From NCBI RefSeq assembly GCF_964199755.1, contig NC_133896.1, positions 94,364,200-94,428,199 of the forward strand: a stretch of 64,000 bases of DNA, in the 5' to 3' direction. The translations under genes were made by a program, and so were the position numbers. This document shows positions 20,061 through 33,829 of the stretch, piece after piece. Below the pieces are notes generated by a model. The model was not told the DNA's origin. It worked only from the letters and a program-made list of their open reading frames with translations, and made no database searches. Within the stretch, counting starts at the first letter, position 1. Each line of letters starts with the position of its first letter. The DNA is from Larus michahellis (lineage: Eukaryota > Chordata > Aves > Charadriiformes > Laridae).

Positions 20061-23000
20061 CCCAGGTTTTTTTCTCCTGAACAAAATAGCGTTGTTGCTG
20101 GGGAAGCATCTCTAGAGTTTCATAACAGAGGGAAAGCAGAGGCCTGAAACAGCAAGTCAGAAAATGTCCACGCCATGCAATAGGAAATTGCATAGCTGAG
20201 CACCAGTCACAGGGACAGTTTGCCGCCTATAGGCTGGGTTTCTCCTGTGACACTCAATGTGATTATACTCGAATGCAGTCTCCTGTGCAAACCCCATTGT
20301 GCAATATCAAAGCCAAGGCGTCTGCCTAAGGACAAATGGCGCTGCAGTTCAAATTGAGAGCGCTTGCCTAAAGCAGACATGCGGATCTCAGAACGCAATG
20401 TGAACTGTCTGCTGCATCTGAGGCAGGTCCTCTGGTGGCTTCAACATCATCAATCAATATACTACTGCTGCTTGACCCTGTAACCTGGCAGAGCATCGTT
20501 TGCTTCACTGGTCATTGTCAGGTCGCAGCTCAACAGTATTTTTGTGCTGTGCCTCCTCTAACTCACCTGCTTCTTTTAGTGATGATGCACTTCCTGAGCT
20601 CTGCTTAACCCTGGCACCTCTCCCCAAGGCCTGCAAACTGCTCATTTTTTTGTAAAATACGGTGAATGTTTGTAGTGAAGACTGAGTTGGAGCAGTTGCA
20701 TGAGATGAAATCTCTGGAGTCAGTGTAAATCACAGTTCAACATTACAAGGATCGGTCTGAGTTGCACTTGCCAACTGCTTGTGTGCAGCAATGTAGTGTG
20801 GCAAAGCATCTGCCAGTGCTTCACAAGTACTAAAGGGTGTTATTGTAGTACCGTAACAGGTTTTGTTTGATGGACCCAGCAACAGCAATGGCTTCTGCAG
20901 GTGGGGAAACACCATCTCATCACATAAGAGTCAGGATCAGGGACCCAGTCATGCCTCTGTTTTGCTGTGTGCTGAGGGGCAAGTTCTTTCCACACGGAGC
21001 CTCATTTTTGCCTGAAGAAAGAAGAGAGAGACTCGGAAGAAGCTTTTACGGTCGGTGCTTAGGCTGATGTTTACAGCCTTTTGCTTCAGCTCGGAAGAAG
21101 GATTTGTGTGTTTAAAAGCTCCTCTGTTTTTTCTAGCTGTATCATTTGTCTAACACCAGCTGTTACCTTTCCCTGAGAGTCCTGCCTCAAAGTCAACAGC
21201 AACTTACCAAAATAATAGGAGCTATTCTCTTCTGCTCTCTGTGCAGCTCTGTGTGTCCCTTCTTGCCCACTTATGCCATTCCTTGTTGTTGGAGGGCAGA
21301 TTCTGGCAGCAACGAGCCTTTGTCTTTTTTGCTGGCAAATGTCCTCGGCCTGCAATAGGGCAGGAAAAGACAAACAGTGAAGAAATGAGAGCGGTTAAAA
21401 GAGAAGGTTAACTTCTGGTGGCTTCTTTTTTAACCACGGAGATCGTCAGAGGAAAAGGTTTGTAAAAGCCCCACGTGTGTGGAAAGCCACCCCCTCCCAG
21501 GACAGCTGGCACTCGCACCTGTTTAATTATACAGGTTCTTCAGGATGGCTTCCTGCTCCCTTTCCATCACTCACAGCCTCCTTGCCTTCATGTTTACCCT
21601 TTTAAATCCTCAGGCTTTGCCTTTGCTCCCCTGCCTTTCAGGTGCCCAAGACCCACTGGGACAAAGTGGGGTGCTGCAGCGGGGCCCCACGGTGGTCGCT
21701 GGGGCAGTGCCTCCTTCACGCCTGCCCCTGAGCCCTCCCAGACACCGTCTTGGCTGCTGTTAATTATGGAGGGAGCTCAGGAAATTGTTCACATCATGGC
21801 TCTGGGTGCCTCCTGGCGAGGGGGGCTGGTGGCTGAGCCAGGCCCTGACCGTGCTTACGAAGGGCCGTGTTCAAGCCCGGGATGTTGCCCCTCATGTGCG
21901 AGAAAGTGGGGCCCAGAGGCTGAAACGTGGGGCAGCAGAGGAATGTTGGGTGTTTCCCTTCCCCCTCCTGGGTGGGCCCAATGGTTGCCATCTCAGGATA
22001 GGCGTCATCTTGGGGTGCTCCCCTTGCTCCTGAGATGGTGTCTCTGTGGGGTCTCTGGGCCCGGTGGGGAAGAGGGTCTCCACAAGCTTTGTGGTCTGCC
22101 TGCGAAGAAGGGCAGCCATCTTGTATACCCCATCGGTGGGGGAAGGCCCTGTGGGGACCACTGCTGTGGCTGTGGATGGGGTGAAGCCCCTGAGGCCAGT
22201 CAGCATCCCCCTAACAGAGCCCCAGAGGAGGACTCGGGGGCTGAGGTGAGCTGGGCACTGCTCTGAGAGCAGGGTTCAGCTCCTCAAGCACCTACGCTGG
22301 AGGCAGGAGAGGAAGAAGACTCCCCCCAGGTTACACCAGGAGGTGCCCACTCCAGCGTTTGCTTTAGCACAGCTTGTTTGCTCTCTCCCTTTTCGCCCCC
22401 AGGAGGAGAAGGAGATGCAACGATGGTGGAGGGAAGGGTCAGGGAGCATGGCTGGTACCACTCCCCCACCATGCCGCTCCCATGTCGGCAGGGTTTGGGG
22501 GCTGCAAAGCCTCCTGGCCCGCCTGCCCTTCATAGAGGGTCCCATGCTGCCTATGGGAAAGCCAAAGCCCATGGAGGGCCCATTTGACCCTCTGATGACC
22601 ATGTTTGCCTTTCTGCAGTGGAGAGAGGGGAGCAGGGCTGACCGGCACTGGTGGGATGGTGTCATGTAGTTGCAGAGTGACACGGACTGCCTCCGTGTCT
22701 CCCCGTCCTGCCCGCTGAAAACGCTGCCTTGCATTGAAGGTGATCCGGAGTCCTGGGTCAGTGGTGCAGAACAGGTGTTCAGAGGGGATGCCGATGGGAG
22801 ACGTAACTCAAAGCAAAGCTACCCCTGTTTTTTTCATCTGCATTACGACAGGCGAATGGCATCAGACCACTCCCTTAGCTGCACCCCAGATGCCCATTTT
22901 CCCTGGCTTCTATGGTCCGTCCCACCTACTACCCTTCCCTGGGAAGCTTCCTAAATATTTACCCCAGTGATCAATCATATGACCCCACTGTGGCAATGTG

Positions 23001-25500
23001 ATACGGCTTTAGCTGTGCTAATCAGCTTAGCTTGGGCCCCTGACCCCTGTCATCTTATTTTAGTAAAAAACTTTACACAGTGCCTGGTGAAGGCTGTTCA
23101 GTCCAGAGGATTTAAATCCAAAGTGAAAAATAGCAACACAGACTTGCTTTTTTATTTTCTAGCCAGAATTCAGCTTACCATTACAACTTCTGATTTGTCA
23201 TTCCTCTAGGCAGAGTTGAGCTTTGAATAATACACACAGGTTTCAATTGCATGGTAAAATATTTGCCTCTTGTGACTGGTAACAAAAAAATACCCCAAAT
23301 AGTAAATGTTGAGCGCTTTGGCTGAAGCGCTTAAGAGATGCTCAGTCATCCAAATGGACTTGGACACTGAATCACTTCCCTCCTTTCTCCTCCCAACTTT
23401 AAATTATGTCCTTTCAAGCAAAACAGGGTCTTGAGAAAAGAATAGTGTTTGGTGCAGGGGACTGCCAACATTAACTTTGAACCTCAGGGGGTTTGATGGG
23501 GGAGACACCAGAGGAGAGATGGGCCTAAAGAAAAACAGATTCTTAGAGTGTTTTTTTCTACACAGAGAGACATCTCTACTCTGAAGCACCAGAGAAAGAG
23601 ACGAATGAGCAGTCAAGAGCAGCCAACACCCCAGCTCATCAACTGGTCAGCCAGTTGGGTGTGGGTGGGAGAAATTATGCTGAGAGTTAAGTCTCTTTCT
23701 AAGGCTCTATGAGTGTAGTGTGAGCCCCACAGATGCTATAAGAAAATAAGTAATACATCATGTCTGGAGGAGCTTGTCTTATTTTAAGGATGAGTACTAA
23801 CAACCTTCTCTCTACTGCATAATCTCTGAAGGGAACAGATTGGCTTAGTGAGGGAGAGACAGATGAGGGCAAATTAACTATACTGGGGTAAAAGAATAAC
23901 TGGAAATATGTTGTTGTGTAAGAGGAGGGTCTGGCAGAAACTGAACAGCTTCCAAAGCCTGAGAACTACTACCAATGACAGCTTCTGTCATCAGCCCTGC
24001 AGGTGAACATGCAGTGTGCTGCCAGGCCAGGAAACATCTCAAGACCCGCCTGAGGGCTTTCCCAGCCCAGCCCAGCCCAGGTGCTGCAGCAGCCTCTGTT
24101 CCCAAGCTTCTAAAGCACCATCCAAATGCAACAGGAGGATCTTCAAAATCCCTGTTTGCCACATGTCCAGCCCTTCCCCCTCTCTGTGAGGCATGTCCTT
24201 GCGTGAGTTAATGACCCTGCTTTCTCAGCGGATGAAAAGATCCTCGTTTTTAGCATCCCAGGGAGACATGGCAACTGCCCAGGCATAGCAGAAGACTTTG
24301 AACATCCTCAAGGTTTTGAACTTGTATTGTCCTCTTGACACCCATGACTTGAATGTAGTCTGGAACTGATTAACTCAGCTGCTTCGATCTCTGTAAGGGA
24401 ATGTTCTTCCTTCAGTTAAATATTTACTTATCATTGCACATGGACCAGGTATTACAGAGGCTAGGGCTGCATTTGCATTTTCCCTCCATGAACTGAAAGG
24501 GGCATCCTCCAGTGTTTCAGTGCTTCCACTTCCATCCTTCATGGTAGTCCAGTCATGCCCACTTCAACCTAGCTATTCTGTTAGCTTCAGCTGCATTCCT
24601 AAACCTATGGCCATGAGATTTGTAGTTCGTGCCATGGGGAGCCTACATTGAACACCCAACAAATATCTCGGTTCCAAAGTGCATCCTCAGACAACAGCAA
24701 GAATCGAGCTTCTGAAAATCACGTGTCTCTCACACTTACAAATGCCTTTGCATGACATTGCTTTGGGAGAGGTAGAGATCCCCCCTGCCCAGCCTTCCAC
24801 CGGCAGAAGGACTTTTATGGTAAAAGTAATTTCTATCTTAGGCAGCACAACAGTGAAGTGGCAAAATATGAAGCATCAATATGGGCTTTCAGAAACACTG
24901 GGATATCCCCATCTTCCCTCCAGCTCCTACCTACTGTAAATGCTGGTGTGTGTGCCGTTGACATGCTGATATAGCCAACAGGTGGCTATTACCCTCTTCC
25001 ACTGCTGCCCAGCATCAGACTGGGAGCCGGGGATTTACACTGCATTCAGAGGAAGAAGAACAGACTGGGCTCCCACAGGTGCTCTAGGGCACTGACTCCT
25101 TCTGTGAGAGCAGAGAAAAAGTTGAAGAGCACATGGAGGAAGTAATTGAATTTACAGAGCGCCCCCAACAGCCCTGTCCGTGAGGACTGTCCTCCTGGCT
25201 GCTCCATCCTGACTGCGGCAGGGCAGAGGGAGCCACTTGCCAGCTCCAGGACCAGGACTGGCCCCCGGACACTAGCAGCTACTGGGTCTGTGGTGGGGAG
25301 AGAAGAGAGGCTGGGAGGTGTTTTGGCTGCGTGCAAGGCTGAGCAAACACAGCAGATTTTTGCCTGGGAATAGGTGCAGTCCCTGGCCACAGCGGTGACG
25401 TCCCTGCTGCTCCTCCTGGCAGAGGGAGTCTCCTCTTTCCTCTGGCTCAGGCAAGGACTCCTTTTTTTTTTCCTCCCATCTCCATGGCACCCAGCTGTTA
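20061..25500. other. Intergenic; GC-rich patch 21600-22700 with long chance frames
   Basis: The patch between about 21600 and 22700 is G+C-rich and therefore stop-poor, giving long frames on both strands (263 codons at 21475-22266 +, 152 codons at 22276-22734 -). Their translations are Pro/Gly/Trp/Ser-rich, lack recognisable motifs and overlap each other. No gene, RNA or interspersed repeat is recognised. A (CCCAG)4 tract sits at 24061-24080. Confidence 0.45.
24061..24080. repeat. Pentanucleotide microsatellite (CCCAG)4
   Basis: Four exact tandem copies of CCCAG directly follow gagggcttt. Confidence 0.95.
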
Positions 25501-25860
25501 GCTTACCATTTCAGGCACCAATGACGGCAACCAAAAAATAATTCCACTGTACTCAGTTAATCCATAGGAAAATCCCACATCGGCACACAAAAGGTGGAGT
25601 CGGTGCTCATGCATTTTCCCTAAGGGCCTTGGGCAATGGAAATTTTCTCAAGCTCCATTCATTAACGAAATAGATGAGCAGTTATGTAAGGTCACGTGAG
25701 GGAAGTGGTTGGGCTTTGGTCAATGAAAGAGTTAGTCACACATCATCGAGCTTGATGGGCCTGTGAGGAAATATGGAGCCACCCTTTGCTTGTTCAAGGA
25801 CTGAAGGGGGAGAATTTTAGCCTTAAATACTCATTACCCCCTGAGCTTGGGCACCAGCTT
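25500..25860. promoter_or_regulatory. Candidate conserved non-coding element
   Basis: Unique-looking, balanced-composition sequence with clustered motif-like words: ATGCAT core (octamer-like), several ATTAAC/TTAAT cores, GGTCACGTGA with a CACGTG E-box near 25690, and TTTGGTCAATG. It has no open frame or repeat match. The prediction is by eye only. Confidence 0.2.
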
Positions 25861-25866
25861 TACAGA

Positions 25867-26319
25867 CTAGGCATTGCAGAAAACATGTGGTGGTGCTAAG
25901 CAAAAGCAGGGGGTTGGGATCTGTTGAGATCCTCCCCACTTTCCTCTTCCCAGATCACTCACCCCTCCTCTGGAGGACTTAAGGAACCACCTGATGATTT
26001 TGGGGTGCAATTGTGCTGTTGTGCGTGCTCCCAGCCAGTCTGCTCTGGAAGCACTCAAGGGGTATGGTACATAATATGATTTAGTGGTCACAGGGCAGAT
26101 AAAAGCTGCATTAGGGCTTTCAGGAACCACTAGAACATTACTAGGACATTCAGCTGGGGGAGGATTTTCAAGGTTCTCTTCTAAAACTTGCCCATTAGCA
26201 AAGTTTTCTCCTGGTTTGGATTGTTGTCTCTCCCAGTTTGAATCAAAGATGATGCCATCATACAGAATTTCCCCGGGACTGACTGTAGGAGAGAAGGCAG
26301 GGCACTGATTGGGATCCAC
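25867..26319 (-). other. Orphan open frame, 150 codons, unrecognised
   Basis: The frame is open for 150 codons on the minus strand in DNA that is not especially GC-rich, so its length is more notable than that of the GC-patch frames. The translation has ordinary composition and includes the words SPGEILYDGIIFDSNW and PVTTKSYYVPYPLSA. I recognise no family, signal peptide or membrane segment, and no flanking gene supports it. It could be an exon, an old retroelement piece or chance. There is no evidence of expression. Confidence 0.15.
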
Positions 26320-29300
26320 ATTTCAGTACGCACTTAGACGTGGTCTGGTATAGTATTTTCCCTCCTCTCACTAGCTCTTGTCCTCTCCCCTGGTAGCCCA
26401 GCCAGGAGTCCTCCAGTCCCCTGAGTTTGTGTTACCTTGGCCCTTGGCTCTTCTTAGCTTCTGCTTTGGGGCTTGCAGATCTGACTTTTAGACAATGACA
26501 TCTTGCAGAAGACAGTCAAACCAGCTTTGTTTCCTCTCATTTGCTCTAATCCCCAGATGCTGAATAACCAGCTTCAACCTGCTTGTGTACATTCACCTTG
26601 CAGCCAATCTCTTGAAGGTCATTTCAGACCGTTGGACTAGCAGGGCAGCAAAGGTTGGCTGGCAGCCTCCATGGGACGTGGAGCAGCAGTCACCTGGCAC
26701 AAGCTATCAGCTGGACTTGTGGCCTGATGAGTGCAGAGGGCGGAGGTCTGGAAAGGAAACTCGTGTTGGGCAGGCAGGGAGGATGTGGGCATCGGCGTGT
26801 ATCCAAAGTGCTGTTTGATGCTTGAATACTGGGAATAAGTGGGAACTGTGTAAACCAAAGGCTGTCTCATGTTCACTGGTCTGCCCCAAGTGCTGAGGTT
26901 GTGAAACCCTAGAAACCTGCTGCAAGGGGGTGCTCACCCTGATGGTGCTTCTCAGGGCGTTTTAACCCACCCAGGAGGGGCTGCATTGCAGTGTGCAGAT
27001 TCAACCCTCAGTAAAAGCCCAGCTGACTCCCTGAGCAGATGGTTTCCAGGAGGAGCCACATTCCTGACCATGAGGAGCTGAAAGGACCGCGTATGGGATA
27101 TACCTTAAAATAGACAGAGATATAGGAACAGAGTTCAGGTCCCCAGGCAGTGTGGACTTGCTGGCATCTCAGGCGTTTGTTCATAACGGCAAGTGCGGCT
27201 AGAACTACAGCTGCCCCAGCCCTGGCTGCAAGTGTCACTGGAAGCCCTAAGGTCATCTTCACTCAAGTAAAGGATTCTGCGTGAGATTTTCTTTTCCAGC
27301 CAGATTCCTTTCTGTTTTGTTGTCTTCTGCTTCTCTAAAAGCCAAGCTGAGTGGGAAATAGATTCCCCCTCTCCCAAATGTTTGAGGTTTTGAGGAAGCA
27401 TATGTATCTTGACGTGAGAGAAAAAGTTAAAAACTCTACCTTTTCAAAGGATTTATATTGTGCTAGAAAAAAAGCTCTTTTTGAAATATTTTCTCTCAGT
27501 GATGTTAAAATGTTTTCTTCTGTTTTTTAAAAACTAAGTGTTGTAAATCCGTGGTGATTTTTTTTTTTTCTTTAAAAATGTCTGAATGTTATGACATTTA
27601 GAAAAGGAATCCCCTCAGCAATATTTCAAGCTGAGAAATTCTTTGAAAGCAGTTCTTCCCCGGAAATGGTTTGCTTGTGAGGAAATGGCATTAAAATTTG
27701 AGAAAAGTTTGGTGAAAAGTTTCCAGCAAATTCTCCCAAAACCTGTATCTTTGAGCTGTAAAGCCGCTCCTGACAGTTTGCAAACCAAGCAGTGACGGGT
27801 TGCACGACAGCGCTTCTTGATGGCAGCTGGAGAAATCAGTGAGATGAATTTCTCTTGGCTTCCTTTCTTACTCTTGCTACATAGGTCGGCTTTGCTCTTT
27901 GAAATAGTTGTTATATGCCCCCCCCATCTAAATAATACACCACAGCGTCAGTTGTTTCTGTAGAATACTCAGAGCGTGCAGAGTCTGCAGAATTCAAAGA
28001 GCTGTTGGGACATCGCAGGTAGGAAGACCCAAGCATTGGCAGGTCACGGCACAACACCGGTGAGCAGAAGGAGAAATGAGTTTTTCCTTAATGCCCACCT
28101 CATGCTTAGCTCTCCAGTCGGCACAGCCCGACTGCCTTGCAGCATCTGCTGGAACGTGTGGTACCAGGCGACTGCGTGAGTTAATTATTAAACAAAATGG
28201 AGTCATTATTCCCTGTGTCACTGCGGTTCCTCACATAAATCTACCGCATGGTAGAAAAATGATCCTGTGCGATGGGAACAAAGAGATCTTTTCAGGATGA
28301 GCAGACTTTCCTCTGCTGGAGAGCTGCTCCCACTTCATCTCCCTGGAGCTAGAATAGTGATGCATTTGGTGTCCATAAAGGTGGGGTTTGGGAAAGGTGA
28401 TACCGAGACTCGTGGCACTGATTTCCATGAATAATCTCCCCAGCTGTTAGCCTGGGTCCAGAGCCATTTCCTTATCAGAGAATACATTTCTACTAGCAAC
28501 ATTCCAGAGTCCAGAAGGAAATACTTTAAAGTTACCTTTGGCATTTCAAGGCTAGCACAATTTCCAGTGAGCTTCCCTGGACCTCTAGATAAAATATTAA
28601 CTCCTGGGTGAGGTGCAGAGGCCCTAGCCAGCTGTCAAGCAGCAGTACAAATAAGGAGACAGACTCTGTGACAGAGATGGTGAGATAGCATCCAGTACTT
28701 TAAAATACATTTGTGACTAGTTTCACCTGACAGACACACAGGAAAAACCAAAGGCTTATAGGCGAGTTCCACAGATTCCAGACACCCAGGAAGGGGTCCC
28801 CTTCACCAAAACACCTGGTCACCTTAGCTCTGGGAGGCGATAGCAGAGAGCCCGTCTGGTTTCTCTGCTGTGAAGCCTCTCTGAAACTCCTTCTTTCACA
28901 CTGAGGGGGAAGGTTCTCTCCTCTGTGGCTGCTAAACCTGGCAGGGGTGAAAGGTCCAGGAAGGGCATGTGCTGGGGCAGGAAGGGTGCATGGGCTGAGA
29001 CCCCTGCAGAGCTCCGGCATGACCCCAGGCTGCAGAGGGGTAGGCAGCTGAGATGCTGGTAGTGGGGTGGGTCAGATCAAGGGACTCAGGCGTTGTTTAG
29101 ATGTTTGGCTGGTGTCCATAATGTGGCATTCAGGTGCTTAAAGCGCTGTGTGGAGATGGACACCTGAGCCTCTGCCTTTCACCACCTGGCAGAGCAGCCC
29201 CACAGAAGAAGAGCACTGCAGGGTGGCTGGGAGGAAACAGATGGGCAACATTGTCTATTTCCCTGGGGATTTAATTCCTGAGGATCTGCGCTCCAAGCAC

Positions 29301-29999
29301 TTTGGCAGGAAACCTCTGTACATGACACAGGTGTTAATGCTCTCCCTGTCTTCACCGGCCAGTGCCAAGCTGAGTTGGTCCTTTGCTGTTCTTCTTGAAG
29401 GGCACCGCCTTCTTGTGGAAGGAGCCTCCCCCTTTGCCACATGCTGTAATAGCAGGGAAGCAGAACCACAGAGGTCCTGAGGCCCAGGAAAGGCAAAAAG
29501 CAAGGTGACTGGCAAGGCTGACCATGAAAGCCAGGACTCCTGGCTCCTGGGAGCCGGCTGCTGGCTTGTATTGCTTCCCTGAATGTTGTTTAAAGGGACA
29601 ACACCAAGCACACATTTGCTCCTGCTGGGCTCAGTCAGGTGTGTTTGTGGTGGCTCTTGCTTTACTTCAAGAACTTACCTTGGCTCTTTCCCTCTTGCTT
29701 TACTGGCACGCTGTGAAAGGAGTCCAGTGACCCTGGTCGTCCCCTGGATGCAGAAGGAGTGTCTGGAGTAGACTGAGGAGTCGAGAAATGTGCACGCTCC
29801 AGGTTGGCTACAGGCTGGCTAGCTGAGCTTGCAGGCCTGCTAATGCCCAGCTATGGCTGAATGTGAGGCATGCGGTGAGGTCCTGTCCCACTCCTTGCAC
29901 GTATGACATACCACTGCAGCTCTGTGGTGTGGCCACCTTCCTTGCCTGTGACCCCATGGGCTGCACACGGCTGCCCAGCCTGCACTGTAATACCTGGTC
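26320..29999. other. Intergenic; nothing recognised
   Basis: Mixed sequence with several T-rich runs near 27420-27600 and a C7 run near 27920. No gene, RNA or interspersed repeat is seen. Confidence 0.5.
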
Positions 30000-30089
30000 T
30001 TGCGGGAAGTGTCCCTGCCAATGGCAGGGGGTTGGAAATAGATGATCTTTAAGGTCCCTTCCAACCTAAGCCATTCTATGATTCTATTA
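30000..30089 (+). mobile_element. CR1 3'-terminal fragment (~90 bp)
   Basis: A 5'-truncated CR1 tail: tccctgccaatggcaggggg, ttggaaatagatgatctttaa, ggtcccttccaacctaagcc, then the 8-bp tail units attctatgattctatta. Only the 3' UTR is present. Confidence 0.93.
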
Positions 30090-33000
30090 TTTTATCCCCT
30101 GTGTGGTGCTGGGCACTGCGGCATGCCCAGTGCGGCCCCTTTGATGAGGCGCTTGCTTCACTGACTGCTCATGCTGCCAGAGCCCCCCGGCCGTACACCC
30201 AGCCCCTGTTTCAGGGACACAGACACTGCGTGAGAGGTCTGTAGTAACCTGCAAAGGATGTTCAGAGGGATGCTAAAGGAAAGGAAAGCTGATGAGAAAA
30301 GGGATTGACACCTGCCACTCCAGGGCTGTGTGGTCCATTTTATCACTGACCCTCCTTCACTCTGCTCCCCCATCCCCTTGTCCAGACAGCATCATGGGGA
30401 GACGGTATGAAGGGGTCCATATCTGCAAAGACTGGGGAAAGCCTGGACATGAATAAAAGGCATGGCTGAAAAGCTAACCAGCTTCAGGGGCACTGCACTA
30501 TTTCATTCCTCACCAAAGCAAGCAAGGGCACATCTCTATGGGGAGCGGGGGGGCAAAGCCCATCCCCTTGCCTGTGCTCTGAGCTGGCTGGATGCGAAAT
30601 ACCTCCAGTTTAGGGCAGATGTAGATGCATGAGAGCCGTGGCTGAGTTGTTGTACCCTGCCTCTTGGTGTCTGTACTCTGCATGCTTCCCACTTCCATAT
30701 GTTCACTGCTGGCATAAGCCGTAAGGGAGCTTTCCTCTCCCTCTTTTTGGTCCTCTGTTTTTGAAATCAGCTGACCTCTCTGGCAAAGTCCTCTCTGGTG
30801 CCTTCCCCACTGGGAAATCCCAGAAGGCACTGGGATTTCTTGAGAGTTCGGCCGATTGAGGATATAGCGTCAGGCCGATCACTCTCAGGTCATTTTGGAC
30901 TGGTTCACAGTGACTCCCTGAGCTGCTCTTCTCTCCTCTTCTCCTGCCTCCCTGCTTGTCACAGTTTTATCTAAACTTTGAAGAGGAACAGACACCCCTC
31001 TGTAACCAGACAGCCTGTCTTGCCTGCCTAGGACCAGGACCTTGCAACTCAGTGCTATGTGGACTCTCAGCATCTCCACTACTTCATGGGCAGGAGACAC
31101 GCAAGCAGTTTTCCAGGACAGCTCTGTGTAAAATATTCAGTGTCCCAGCAGGAGCAGGATATCTCCAGTATGTGTCATATCATTTAGGCTCAGCTTAGTC
31201 ATAAGTCACTGCTTAGAGATGGATTTTGTTTACTTACAAATGCAAGTGAATCTGGTTCATGGATAGAGCCAAGTTACAAAGAAAATACACAAATGTCATG
31301 CAGAATTACTCTCAGGATTACTCTCAGCAGAAAGAAGTCCCTTCAGGTGCTTCTTTAGATCTTGGCTAACTTGTGAGGCTGACTGGTCTGCCCGCTAAAC
31401 TAGAACTAAAATGCTGAGAGAAGTCCTAGAGCTTCATCTTTCCTACCTTTGGAGTTAAAGGTGACTGACGAGATACCAGGGCTCTGGATACTGGTTCCGG
31501 GTAGCCAGCACCTTCTTTCTCCTAAAGGGGAACGACAAGCCTTCTTCACTTGTCCCTTGCAAACCTTAGCTTCCTTAGCTGTTGTGATGGGAAAACACAC
31601 GGAACTAAGTAATTTTGTCTTCCATCCTTCCCAAAGAGCCTTTATTTATTGTTTCCGCTTTACACCTTGACTGGATGTCATTCCTGAATTCAGATGTTAA
31701 AGTGTTTTCCCCTGCCTGCAGCCTCCCTGTAACCGTACAAGCTATGGATTAGGAGCTACGTATCACAGCAAGGGATCTGGCACAGCGTGTGTCTTTCTTC
31801 CTCTGCTTGGAAAGAGCAGGGACAAATATTAGTCTGAGATGAAAGTGAATGTCTTCACTTCGTTAGGAACAGGGCACTGATAACAACTCTGCCTCACATG
31901 CTTGGCTAGCCTTGTGCCATGCCCTGGGAGGCTGCCAAACTTGCGTTCAGCTGACCCCTCACTATCTGCGAGGGAAGGCAGAGCCAATGCCCACTCAACG
32001 GGACTTTGTCCTCCTGATGGCAGGCAGCTTATGAAACGTCAGCCTTTTGCGTGTGCTGGCATGGCAGAAAGGCTCCGGCCCTCACAATAGCGGCGTTCTC
32101 TGTGGATTCAGCTGGGGAAGGCTGAGCACAAAGTTAAACTTGAGCGCAGGCAGGCTTAGAGCACTTTTCAGCAAGTTCTCATCAGTTATTGGCAGTACCC
32201 GAGGCAATGACTGCAGGTGGGATGGGCTTTCCACAGCATGAGCATATGAACGATGGTGTGTGCATGCACATATATATGTCTACGCTTGCGTGTACCTTGT
32301 GTACTTGTAGACTTAAAGTCACAGACTTTAAGAGCTGTTAATATTCATCCACCACTTTCCATATACTCTGTGTATGGGGGAGAGGGCAGCAGGGAAGGCC
32401 CAGTCCTGTCTTACGGAGGACCATACTATCTCCACACCGTGCCTCAGGCTGCTGCTATCACAGCGCTCTGTGTGTCGCTGCCACAGACCCTGTTTGCACG
32501 GAGCATATCTTTGCCAACGCATCTAATTCTTTCCTGTCCAGAGATGCTTTCAAACTGTGAGAAAATCCTGTTCTGGCTTCTGTAGTCCTTTCAAAGGGTG
32601 GGCTTAGCTGTTGCGTTGATGCCTCCGTGTTCAGAGCTGCTGCTGGCAGGATCAGGTGCATCTTCTGAGCACGTGTTGGCCCTCTGGCTGTTTATGAGTA
32701 AGGGTTAATGAGGAGGTGGGGCTCTACAGAGCGTAGCCTTGTTCCTGCCAAGGTCTGAGCTGGGAGGCTCGCCTCTGAGCGTACTTTGTGCTAGCTGCTT
32801 GCAGAGGGAGCTCTGCCTGTGACCCAATTGAGGGAGCAGGATAAGGTGCTCGAGGGAGCTCTCTCTGGCTGGTAGGAAGGTAAATTTTTATTGGAAATCA
32901 AACTAGCTGACACAGGCAAGGGGAAATGTTTGTTCAGTTTGAGATCAGAGGCCCTTGTGTTGAAAGCTCAGTTTTATCCTCAGTCCTAACTTCTCTCCGT

Positions 33001-33829
33001 ACAGCATTAATCACTGGTCTGGAAACAGAGGATTTGAACTGTCTCCAGGGCTATACAAGCAAATTTTGGTGGCTCTCAGTAGGGCTCTGTAAATAAGTCC
33101 CAGCAGGCAACTGTGTAAGTAAACAGCTTCTTCGCGAGCACCAGTCCCTTTCTCCGCAGGTTACTTAGTCCGGCGGAGGGTGCAACAGAAGGGCTGTGCT
33201 GGCTTTTGCAGGGACAGCCTAAGCACCACACAATGACAGGCAGCGACAATCTACAGCCAGCAACTGACAGCTTTACCACCCGCTTCGCTGCAGCTCAGCA
33301 CGAGCAGGATTTCTATCAGGGAGCCAAGAAACCAGCTGTGTTGCAGAAACAGCTGTGCCATGACATCATCTTTGTCCCTTGGTGCGTTATGTGTTTCAAC
33401 ACAGGCTTTAATTACACAAGCGTGAACTCACCTTACCTACAGGGCCAGGTTTCTTGCACAGCAGTTTGTGCCTGCTGGAGGAAAGGCATGGTTTTACGAC
33501 AAATAAGTGAGGGATGAACTCTTTTAATGCTTCATGGTAGACCTCTAGATCAGGGCATTCTGGTGCAACTGAGAGTAATATATGCCCCGAGACCTTGTCA
33601 ATATTTTCTTGACTATTTCCCTTAGAAAAATGACCTTTTTTGGACTATTTGCATAGAATATTTCAGAAATTCTTTGTGTGCACATGCGTGTGGTTGAAAA
33701 ATTAGAGAAAATGAATGCATTTGCCTTTTGAAATGTTAATTTCCATTAAAAAGCTGTTTTTCTGTTAAGTAATACCTGTTGTGTGGGTTTGTTTTTTTTC
33801 CAGCTGGACAACGTTGACTAGGCCTTGGG
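30090..33829. other. Intergenic; nothing recognised beyond a short tandem repeat
   Basis: No coding, RNA or retroelement signal is seen. A 12-bp unit attactctcagg is repeated about 1.9 times at 31305-31327, and a short (AT)n occurs near 32268-32278. Confidence 0.5.

Noticed and set aside
21475..22266. 263-codon plus-strand open frame
   Set aside because: It lies in a G+C-rich patch with overlapping open frames on both strands; the translation is Pro/Gly/Trp/Ser-rich with no motif.
25500..25560. Retroviral primer-binding-site-like words on the minus strand (TTGGTGCCTGAAA)
   Set aside because: No flanking LTR ends, no gag/pol frame and only a short match.
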